In this document: positions 7,268-14,447 of the stretch, piece by piece
How positions within the stretch are numbered: the first letter of the stretch is position 1
Layout: each line of letters begins with the position of its first letter
DNA from: Rhodospirillaceae bacterium
GTDB lineage: Bacteria; Pseudomonadota; Alphaproteobacteria; UBA828
DNA: 43,560 nucleotides
Direction: 5' to 3'
Assembly (NCBI GenBank): GCA_028819955.1
Contig: JAPPKP010000424.1
Span: 1-43,560, forward strand
Position numbers and translations under genes: made by a program
The notes under the pieces: model-generated
Seen by the model: the letters and a program-made list of their open reading frames with translations, nothing else
What the model was told of the DNA's origin: nothing
Database searches by the model: none

Positions 7268-8191
7268 GTGTATCTCTGCTATCTCGACGAATCTGGCACA
7301 ACCGGTACCAGCATTGGCGACACCAGCCACTTCGTCCTCGCCGGCCTGTCCATTCCAATCTGGCATTGGCGGGACGCTGACCGAGAGGTGTCGACGGTGT
7401 TGAAAGCGCACGGGTTGGCCGATGCTGAACTCCACACGGCATGGATGCTGAGGAAGTACCTCGAGCAGTCGAGAATCCCCGACTTCGAGCAGCTGGGCGC
7501 CGCTGATCGGCGCAAAGAGGTCCAGCGCCACAGGAACATTGAGCTGTCACGCCTTCCGGGGCCGGCGAATGACATTCGTCGCAGACGCGTCCGTAAGCGT
7601 CACCGGCACACCGAGTCCTATGTGCATCTCACTTGGGAGGAGCGTCGGCAGGCTGTGCGCAACGTGGCCGAGAAAGTGTCCAAATGGGGCTTCGCCCGCC
7701 TCTTCGCGGAATGCGTGGACAAATCCCACTTCGATCCTACGCGGTCTGCGCGATCCGTCAGCGAACAGGCGTTCGAGCAGGTCGTTTCCCGATTCGAGCA
7801 GTTCCTCCAGAACACGCGATCCCCCGGTGCCCAGCGCAGCCATGGGCTGATGGTGCACGACAACAACGAGACCGTCTCGCGAAAGCACACCCGCATGATG
7901 CGCTCCTTTCACAGGACCGGCACACTCTGGACGAGCGTCAACTGCATCATCGAAACGCCCATGTTCGTCGACAGCGAACTGACTCGCATGGTCCAGATCG
8001 CGGACCTCTGCGCCTACGCCCTGCGCCGCTACTTGGAGAACGGTGAAACCGACCTGTTCCAGCCCATCTTCGAGCGTGCTGACCGGATCGGAGACACCGC
8101 TGTGGGCGTCCGTCACTTCAGCCCGCCATCGTGCGATTGCGCCATCTGTCTGGCGCACCAACCCGGGATCCCGTCCAAATCGGTCAAGTAA
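7268..8191 (+). CDS. DUF3800 domain-containing protein (intact)
   Basis: The 307-residue product starts at GTG 7268 with MYLCYLDESGTTG, carrying the D-E-S-G signature of DUF3800 near residue 7. It ends with VQIADLCAYALRRYLE near 240-255, the conserved C-terminal acidic helix. Spaced acidic residues in this family suggest an RNase-H-like nuclease fold, but no activity can be read here. The tail contains SPPSCDCAICLAH, an extra Cys/His cluster that might bind metal. DUF3800 genes are common in mobile and defence-rich regions. This one converges with the secretion operon, whose last gene ends only 29 bases away. Confidence 0.85.
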   Translation: MYLCYLDESGTTGTSIGDTSHFVLAGLSIPIWHWRDADREVSTVLKAHGLADAELHTAWMLRKYLEQSRIPDFEQLGAADRRKEVQRHRNIELSRLPGPANDIRRRRVRKRHRHTESYVHLTWEERRQAVRNVAEKVSKWGFARLFAECVDKSHFDPTRSARSVSEQAFEQVVSRFEQFLQNTRSPGAQRSHGLMVHDNNETVSRKHTRMMRSFHRTGTLWTSVNCIIETPMFVDSELTRMVQIADLCAYALRRYLENGETDLFQPIFERADRIGDTAVGVRHFSPPSCDCAICLAHQPGIPSKSVK

Positions 8192-8220
8192 CCCCTTCCG
8201 CATTTGCCCTCTCCAGGAGT

Positions 8221-8355
8221 TCACCGACGTGGGGCGGCGGCGATCCTCGCCTGCTCGCTCACCTGGGTGACGGTGTCTTCGAGGCGTTCCTCGACGAGGC
8301 CGAACAGGGTGTCGGGGTCGCTCGATCGGAGCGGGTCAGTGTTTTGGGCGCTCAT
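8221..8355 (-). CDS. 44-residue protein ending the secretion operon
   Basis: An ATG at 8355 preceded by GGGGGAGA, 16 bases after the coupling-protein stop, opens a 44-codon frame ending at 8221. The product is hydrophilic and acidic in the middle (DTLFGLVEERLEDTVTQVSE), likely one amphipathic helix. Position, spacing and ribosome site argue that it is translated as the last gene of the operon. In IncI-type systems the relaxase genes would be expected about here. It is far too small for that, and I recognise no family. Confidence 0.45.
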   Translation of the reverse strand: MSAQNTDPLRSSDPDTLFGLVEERLEDTVTQVSEQARIAAAPRR

Positions 8356-8371
8356 GGTCTCCCCCTCGCTC

Positions 8372-10402
8372 TCACTCGGCCGCCTCCTGGTGGGTTTTCG
8401 TCGTGGCGCCCTGCGCATCGGGCTCCCCCCGGGGCGGCAGCGGCTCCGCCGAGAGGCCGCCCGCGTCCTTCCTGAGCACGTAGGGGTTGGGCTTCGCGAG
8501 GTATCTCGCGTCCGCGCGCTCCCAGTAGCGGGCGTGCCGCAGGTGGAGGGCGTTGCGCGGCACCGTCTTGCCTGCGGCGATGACGTACTGCTCGTCGGGA
8601 TGCATCGTCATGAGGTCGTCGGGCGGCACCAGGTACTCCCTCACGAGCTGCGTCGATTCGCTCGTCCGGAGCTCAGACGAGGCCACGAGCGCCCGCTGCT
8701 CGGAGACGGTGCCGGACCGGCTCTCGGACTCCGCGACGAAGGTGGCGCGGCCGATCGCCCTGGCGAAGTCCTCCGCACCGCGGGGGTCGGTTCGCGGGAA
8801 CCCCAGTATCTGGATGACCTCGGCGAGATCGATCAGGGTGCGGGTCGCCTCCTTTCCCCAGGTCTGTTCCAGGGCCGAGACCGACTGCGCGAAACACCAG
8901 AAGTGGACGCCCTTGCCGGCGGCGAGGTTGTAGGCGTCCATCACGGGCTTCAGGAATCCGAGCCGCGGCATCTCGTCGATGACGAGCAGGAGATCGCGCT
9001 TCAGGGCCCGGCGGTTCGGGATCGCGTTCGGGATCGTGATCCACAACCTGAGCCAGGACCTCACCTCGTCGATCATGTCGTCGGGCACGACCACGAAGAG
9101 ATCGGTGGCGCCATCCGAGAGCACCGCGGGATCGAAGGTCGAGGCGGAGGTGTTGGCGGCGAGCCCCGGCTGGGAGAGGAACGAGAGCTGGTTGGCGATG
9201 GTCGAGGCTTGGGAGCCGGCCTCGTCCGGGCCCACCGATAGCCGGCGCTCTACGGCCTTCCGCGACAGGCCTCCGCAGAACGGCGGGGTGACGAAGACCT
9301 CGTCGGCGTAGGCCGCGAGCGCGTCTCTGGTGAGGCTGGTGACGTGGCGGACCGTCTCGAGGTTGCGCGGCAGGACCCGGCCGGCGTCATCGTGGACTTC
9401 CTGGAAGCGGACCCAGGCGATGGCGCCGGCGATGATCTCGCGCGCCGACTGGTAGAAGTGCTGGCTGGTCGACTGCGTCTCGGACGCGGGCCGCGTCAGG
9501 ATGGCGTCGAGAAGGACTCCGATGTCGCGGACCGAATCCGCCTCGCCGTCACGGATGAAGTCCAGCGGGTTGTAGGTCTGCGATGCGAGCGTGGGGATCT
9601 CGATGTCCCCGGGAAAGCTGGCGTGGTGGTTCTCGACGACTCCGAAGGGATCGACGAGGAGAATGGTGCGCCCCATCGCCTTGCGGCGATGGGCGACGAT
9701 GCAGTAGGTCTCGCCTCTCGGATCGATGGTGATGGTCGAGCCGGAGGGGCCGCGGTTCGCCGGCGAGAGCAGGTTGAGCGCGATGGTCGCACCCTTGCCG
9801 GTCCGGGGCGGGGCCAGCGTGATGGCGCTGCCCTCCAGCGGCCAGGCGATCAGCGGCGCGCCGGCCCGTCCCGAGGCCTGGCCCAGCAGCAGGCCGCGGC
9901 CGGTCTCCAGGGTGCGGCGGTGCGCCCGGCTCATGAACTCCGACTTGCCGTAGAGATCGGATTGCGCCCGGCGCCGGCGGTGTCTGGCGCCGGCGGCGCC
10001 CCAGACCGCGGCGACGACGAGACCCGGCGTCTGGTGGGCGCTGATCAGCAACCCGGGGAGCGGCGCCAGGAGCAGCGCCATCTCCATCCACCCCTGCTGG
10101 CGCACCGCCCACCAGCGGGCGAGGGAGGCGAGGTCAAGGCGGCCGGCGGCCAGGTCGGCGCCGGCGGTGAACCACAGCTCGGCGGCGCAGGTGATGCCGA
10201 GGGCGGTGAAGACGCCCAGCCTGGGGAGCACCGTGCCGGGCTGGCGCGGGGCGATAAGGAACGTGGCGTAGCCGGCCAGCAGGAAGGCCGCCAGCACGGT
10301 CAGTCTCCAGTCGGGCGCCGCCGCGGGCAGGAGGTGCCACCAGCCGAGAGCCGCGGCGGGCAGCAGGACGGCGGTGGCGAGTTCCGGACGCGGTCTCTTC
10401 AT
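8372..10402 (-). CDS. Type IV secretion coupling ATPase (VirD4/TraG family, TrbC/DotL position)
   Basis: Coupling proteins recruit the substrate (relaxosome or effectors) to the inner-membrane channel. The 676-residue product has several N-terminal membrane segments within residues 8-137. Walker A is APPRTGKGA at about 197-205 and Walker B is LLLVIDEMPRLG near 470. The middle carries the VirD4-type stretch SFLSQPGLAANTSASTF. Length and the single ATPase core fit the family. It follows dotA by 22 bases, in the place of R64 trbC. No large C-terminal adaptor-binding extension like that of Legionella DotL is present, so substrates are probably recognised directly. No relaxase gene accompanies it here. 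Confidence 0.93.
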   Translation of the reverse strand: MKRPRPELATAVLLPAAALGWWHLLPAAAPDWRLTVLAAFLLAGYATFLIAPRQPGTVLPRLGVFTALGITCAAELWFTAGADLAAGRLDLASLARWWAVRQQGWMEMALLLAPLPGLLISAHQTPGLVVAAVWGAAGARHRRRRAQSDLYGKSEFMSRAHRRTLETGRGLLLGQASGRAGAPLIAWPLEGSAITLAPPRTGKGATIALNLLSPANRGPSGSTITIDPRGETYCIVAHRRKAMGRTILLVDPFGVVENHHASFPGDIEIPTLASQTYNPLDFIRDGEADSVRDIGVLLDAILTRPASETQSTSQHFYQSAREIIAGAIAWVRFQEVHDDAGRVLPRNLETVRHVTSLTRDALAAYADEVFVTPPFCGGLSRKAVERRLSVGPDEAGSQASTIANQLSFLSQPGLAANTSASTFDPAVLSDGATDLFVVVPDDMIDEVRSWLRLWITIPNAIPNRRALKRDLLLVIDEMPRLGFLKPVMDAYNLAAGKGVHFWCFAQSVSALEQTWGKEATRTLIDLAEVIQILGFPRTDPRGAEDFARAIGRATFVAESESRSGTVSEQRALVASSELRTSESTQLVREYLVPPDDLMTMHPDEQYVIAAGKTVPRNALHLRHARYWERADARYLAKPNPYVLRKDAGGLSAEPLPPRGEPDAQGATTKTHQEAAE

Positions 10403-10424
10403 GGCGGCGCAGGCCTCTTGGGAC

Positions 10425-12551
10425 TCAGCGCGGGCCCGCCGGCGGCCCGGGACGGTCCATGCGGCCCACGAACCCGGGTGTGACCGCCGACCCGGCGCGC
10501 GATGCGGCGCCGGCGGCGATTGTGCCGACGCCCTCCGTGCCGCCGGCGTCGATGCCCGCAGCGCCGCCGATCCACGTCAGGATGTGCCCCGGCAGGAGGT
10601 CGATCAGCTTGAAGGCGGCGTTGGCGGCGCCGTAGGCGATGATGGTGTAGATCGCCAGCATCGCCAGGAAGGCCAGCGGCGAGGCTGCGGCCTGGGCGTG
10701 CGACGTCTGCATGAGCGGCACCCAGGTCGCGTTGAGAAGGGCGATGACGGCCTTGAAGACGAAGTAGCCCAGGACGAGGCCGAACACCATGAGCACCGGG
10801 CGCAGCACCAGGCCCGGCAGGAAGAGCCAGCCCAGCCGCGTCGAGCTGGTCTGGAGGCGCTCGGAGTCCTCGCGGGTGACGTGGGCCGCGAGGAAGATGG
10901 TGATGGCGAGCAGGGCCTCGATGACGGTGACGAGCCAGGTGAGGATGCCGAAGAGGAACCGGATGAAGGGGATGGCGGGCAAGAGGTAGGCCAGCACCAG
11001 GCCGGCGATCAGCATCGTGGTCAGCAGCAGCGTGACGAACCCGTCGAGCACCGGCCAGGCTGCGGAGAAGACGTCGAGGGCATCGCCGATCACCGGCAGG
11101 GTGCGGGTGGAGTTGTTGAGGACGGCGACGCCGGCCAGCGCGGTGATCGAGACGAGCGCCCCGGTGATGAGCCAGAATCCCAGCGAGGCCAGCGACAGGA
11201 TGGGGTTGTCGGGCGAGGCCATCACGGTCCAGTCGATCGGCATGACGTGGATGAGGCTGGTGACGACGGAGAGCGGGCGCTGCGAGACCGTGCCCTGCTC
11301 CAGCGCAGCGGTGGCGGCCGCCGGCACGGGCGAGAACGACGAGGCCGTGAGCCAGGAGAGGATGCCGCTGGTGGCGGCTGCCGCCGGCCCCGACCAGGCG
11401 GCCACGCGGTCGCCGGGCAGGCGCACCTCGGGCGTCGCGGCCGACGCGGTCTCGAAGCGGCCGGTCTGCCAGGCCAGCACGTGGAAGAAGCTCGCCGCCC
11501 ACAGCCAGCTCGTGTGGTCGGCGTAGGCTGCCGCCAGATCGGCCATGGCCTGGTCCTGGTGCACCCGGGAGGATCGCAGCGCATCGCCGATGATCGCCGC
11601 GTAGCGGGCCTCAATGCCGCTCGCTCCGAGCGTGGCATCGGCGTCGGGGAGCGGCGTGCCGTAGCCGGGCGCGCCGGGGATGTAGTGCGATGCGAGCTCG
11701 ACCGCCAGGCTCCGGATCTGAGGGGCCAGTTCCGATGTCAGCGCGTGGTAGTGGGCCGCGGGAACCTCGCCCGCGGCGATCTGCGCCAGCTCGTAGTCGA
11801 CGGGCGGTGGGTCGGCGCCGTCTTCCCACGGCCACACCAGGAACCCGTTGAGGCCGGGGAGGCCATGGCCCTCGTAGACGACGGCGCCGCAGGCCTCGGG
11901 CGGCACGTCGCCGGCGATGCCGGCATAGCGGGTGGTGGTCCTCTCCGGGAACCCCTCCGACACCGTGCGCCGTTCGACCATGGCGGTCGGCGACGTCGCG
12001 TTGGCCGTCACCATGCAGACCTCGGCGACCAGCACCCGGGCGATGGTCGATCTGAGCGCCGCCCCGCCCCGGTGGGCTGTGATCGACCGTGTCGGCTCGA
12101 GGATGTCGTCGGTGAAGGGCGACCACACCTCCGTGGCGAAGTCGCCGCCCAGGTTGGCCAGCGCCAGCACGATGTGCTGTCCGCCATTGAGGCCGCCGGC
12201 CAGAGGCGCCATCAGCGCCACCGCGGTGACGACGCGCACGATCTGCCAGCCGCCGAAGCCCCACCGTCCCTGGCGGGCGGTGTCCAGCGTGCCGGCGACG
12301 ACGTGGTAGAGGAGGAGGATGCCGGCCAGCACCAGGACGCCGGCATTGAAGAGCAGGAACATCGTGCCCAGCACGGTCGAGCCCGTCTCGCCCACCAGGC
12401 GATGGACGAAGGAGAGAATGGCCCGGGTCTCGTCGTCCTGCCTCTGGAACAGGGTGGGGTCGATGGCCGTCTGGGCCGACACGGGTGCTGCCAGGCCTAA
12501 GAGGAGGCCGGTCGCGATGAGGACGCCGGCGATGACGGCGCGCCCACGCAT
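10425..12551 (-). CDS. dotA: DotA/TraY-family polytopic membrane protein
   Basis: From ATG 12551 the 708-residue product starts with a clean signal peptide ending ...GLAAPVSA before QTAIDP. A membrane pair, a long periplasmic part (about residues 110-390) and a C-terminal block of at least five hydrophobic segments follow. Examples are LLLTTMLIAGLVLAYLLPAI and VLMVFGLVLGYFVFKAVIA. This architecture is that of DotA/TraY, an essential inner-membrane component of type IVB systems. The frame stays open upstream to the preceding gene, so a start at a GTG near 12697 is possible, but the signal peptide favours 12551. It lies between the exported coiled-coil gene and the coupling protein, as traY does relative to trbC. 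Confidence 0.87.
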   Translation of the reverse strand: MRGRAVIAGVLIATGLLLGLAAPVSAQTAIDPTLFQRQDDETRAILSFVHRLVGETGSTVLGTMFLLFNAGVLVLAGILLLYHVVAGTLDTARQGRWGFGGWQIVRVVTAVALMAPLAGGLNGGQHIVLALANLGGDFATEVWSPFTDDILEPTRSITAHRGGAALRSTIARVLVAEVCMVTANATSPTAMVERRTVSEGFPERTTTRYAGIAGDVPPEACGAVVYEGHGLPGLNGFLVWPWEDGADPPPVDYELAQIAAGEVPAAHYHALTSELAPQIRSLAVELASHYIPGAPGYGTPLPDADATLGASGIEARYAAIIGDALRSSRVHQDQAMADLAAAYADHTSWLWAASFFHVLAWQTGRFETASAATPEVRLPGDRVAAWSGPAAAATSGILSWLTASSFSPVPAAATAALEQGTVSQRPLSVVTSLIHVMPIDWTVMASPDNPILSLASLGFWLITGALVSITALAGVAVLNNSTRTLPVIGDALDVFSAAWPVLDGFVTLLLTTMLIAGLVLAYLLPAIPFIRFLFGILTWLVTVIEALLAITIFLAAHVTREDSERLQTSSTRLGWLFLPGLVLRPVLMVFGLVLGYFVFKAVIALLNATWVPLMQTSHAQAAASPLAFLAMLAIYTIIAYGAANAAFKLIDLLPGHILTWIGGAAGIDAGGTEGVGTIAAGAASRAGSAVTPGFVGRMDRPGPPAGPR

Positions 12552-12706
12552 GCGGCGGTCGAGGAGGCGGCGCCAGCGAAGAGGCCGGGTGCGGGGAGGC
12601 GGCTTGCACGCGGCAGCGAGAGCGGCAATGCGCCGCGTGGCGGTGCGGATCTCGCCGGTGGTGCGCCGGAACTCCGGAAGGAAGATGAAGGAGAGCACGG
12701 ATGAGC

Positions 12707-13822
12707 TCAGTTGACTCCGGCGGCGGGCGCCGGCGCGGGCAGCGTGCGGCTCTCCTCGACGGCGATGGCGAGGCGGGCGGCGGCAAGCGCCCCGCGGCGT
12801 TCCTCCAGCAGGTAGCGCTCCCAGTCGAGGATGAGGGAGACGGCCATCTGGCGCGAGATCTCGCGCAGCAGGCTCTCCGCCGGCATCGCCTCCAGCGCCA
12901 CCGACCAGGCGGGATCGTCGTAGCGCCTGGAGGCGAGGTGCTCGAGGAGCTCGTGGCGCGACAGCGGCCGGGAGGCGTCGCGCGAGCCCTGAGGCGCCAG
13001 GGCGGCCGCCCACTCTCCCAGGGCGACCGCCGGGATGCGGTTGGCCCAGGCGTGCGCGAAGAACTCGGCGCTGAGCGCCGTGCGCGTCTGGTGAGCGCGC
13101 GCGGCGAGGGCGGTGCGGCGCTCCGCCGGGGTCGTCACGGCGTCCCAGGGGATGGGTTCCGTGACCACCGGGGTGGCGATGTTGCGTCCCACCTCGCGGG
13201 CGGCGAGGCGCAGGTGCGGCTCGTCGAGTGTCGCGGCGGCGAAGAGGGTGGCCGGGATCTGGTCGAGGCCGTGGTGCGCCGGCGCCCCGGCACAGGCGTC
13301 CTGGCCGGTGCGGTCTTGGGCGCACCAGGTGGTGCGGATCGTCTCGAAGCGTGCGGCGGTGTCCCTGCTCTCGCCTCCCGGCGCGGCGACGGCGAGGTCC
13401 TGGCTGATGCGCCCGGAGTCGCGCGCCGCGACCTCGAAGAGGAGACGGGCGGCGTTCTCCCGCACCGCACCGAGGCCGGCGACGCCGGTGGTGGTGCGGC
13501 ATCCCTCACCCGAGGGCTGGTAGGCCCTCACCGCCTCCGACTCCTCCACCTCGCGCATCACCTGGGCGAGCAGCCGGGTCTGCGAGTCGATGGCCTGCGT
13601 CAGGGCCGCGGCCCCCTGGGCCTCGTAGCCGGCGAGTTGCCCGGTCTGCAGACGCAGGGCCTCGATGATGGCGCGCTCCATCTCCTCGATCTCGCCGATG
13701 ACGCGGTTCGCCTCGTGGATGTCGTCGTCCGTCGGATCGCAGAACTGGCGGGTGACGATCTGCGCTTGCGCCGATGTCAGCGCGATCGCGCTGAGTACGA
13801 GGCCGATGATGACGGATCTCAT
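12707..13822 (-). CDS. Exported coiled-coil protein in the TraW position, unassigned
   Basis: Starting at ATG 13822 the 371-residue product has a signal peptide (MRSVIIGLVLSAIALTSAQA before QIVT). It is then largely helical, with heptad-like stretches such as RVIGEIEEMERAIIEALRL and LTQAIDSQTRLLAQVMREVEE. Four cysteines (in RQFCDP, EGCRT, WCAQ and DACAG) could form disulfides in the periplasm. It lies between the 206-residue exported protein and dotA, where R64 has traW/traX, and is separated from its upstream neighbour by 4 bases. I cannot align it to TraW by eye. A structural periplasmic part of the channel is the best guess. Confidence 0.6.
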   Translation of the reverse strand: MRSVIIGLVLSAIALTSAQAQIVTRQFCDPTDDDIHEANRVIGEIEEMERAIIEALRLQTGQLAGYEAQGAAALTQAIDSQTRLLAQVMREVEESEAVRAYQPSGEGCRTTTGVAGLGAVRENAARLLFEVAARDSGRISQDLAVAAPGGESRDTAARFETIRTTWCAQDRTGQDACAGAPAHHGLDQIPATLFAAATLDEPHLRLAAREVGRNIATPVVTEPIPWDAVTTPAERRTALAARAHQTRTALSAEFFAHAWANRIPAVALGEWAAALAPQGSRDASRPLSRHELLEHLASRRYDDPAWSVALEAMPAESLLREISRQMAVSLILDWERYLLEERRGALAAARLAIAVEESRTLPAPAPAAGVN

Positions 13823-13826
13823 GAGC

Positions 13827-14447
13827 CTAGCCCTCCTGGAAGATGGTGCGGGTGAGTTCGTCGTCGGGGTCGAGGTCATCGAGCACGTTGCCCCAGGTCC
13901 TCCTGACCGAGGCACCCGGGAGCTTGCGGATGTCCCGGATGAAGGACGGCGCCATCGGCCGGCCGATGGCCTCCAGGTAGGCCTGCCGGGCGAGCCGGCA
14001 GATCGTCCGGTTGGCGAGCCCGAGGATCTCGTTCATCGCCCTGCCGGGATCGAAGAAGATGTTGTAGAGCGAGTAGTTGAAGAGGTGATCGATGCACGAG
14101 AAGTCGAGGATCGACACGGGGTTCCTGATGCCGTTCTCCGGATCGCGGATGACCAGGAACTCTCCCTGGGCGCCGGCGGTGGCGGCGGCCTCCAGCGCCG
14201 TCGCCACCTCCGGCGCGCAGGCCGGGTCGAGCGGCGCTTCCTGGGCCGCCGCCGGGACGGCGATCGCCGCGGCGGTGATGATGGCGGCGATGAGGCGTCT
14301 CGCCGTGCCACCCGCCGTTCGCCGTCGTCCGTCCTGGCCGTCGTCGTCATCGGGAACGTGGCGGCCGAGCGGTCCGTCATCGGGCCGGGGGGCTTCGCAT
14401 CGCCGTCCCGGAAAACCCGGCAGCTCTGCGCGGTTGAGGTGATTCAC
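13827..14447 (-). CDS. Exported protein in the TraV position, unassigned
   Basis: The GTG at 14447 overlaps the dotO stop as GTGA, so translation is coupled. The 206-residue product has a poorly conserved, charged N-terminus. A hydrophobic stretch RLIAAIITAAAIAVPAAA follows at about residues 51-68 and looks like an export signal. The mature part is conserved-looking: ILDFSCIDHLFNYSLYNIFF, then ANRTICRLARQAYLEAIG. Two cysteines sit in CAPE and FSCID and a third in TICRL. The true start may therefore lie further in than 14447. Position between dotO and the coiled-coil gene matches traV of R64. Function is inferred only from position. Confidence 0.6.
   Translation of the reverse strand: MNHLNRAELPGFPGRRCEAPRPDDGPLGRHVPDDDDGQDGRRRTAGGTARRLIAAIITAAAIAVPAAAQEAPLDPACAPEVATALEAAATAGAQGEFLVIRDPENGIRNPVSILDFSCIDHLFNYSLYNIFFDPGRAMNEILGLANRTICRLARQAYLEAIGRPMAPSFIRDIRKLPGASVRRTWGNVLDDLDPDDELTRTIFQEG

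Noticed and set aside
9344..12500. Long plus-strand open frames across the coupling protein and dotA genes
   Set aside because: They are antisense to convincing genes with Walker motifs and membrane segments. Their products are Gly/Arg/His/Gln-rich with no recognisable motif, which is typical of the opposite strand in GC-rich coding DNA.
12552..13502. Extended minus-strand frame upstream of dotA giving a 1025-residue protein
   Set aside because: The extension is arginine/histidine/proline-rich and overlaps a good exported coiled-coil gene. The clean signal peptide at 12551 marks the true start.
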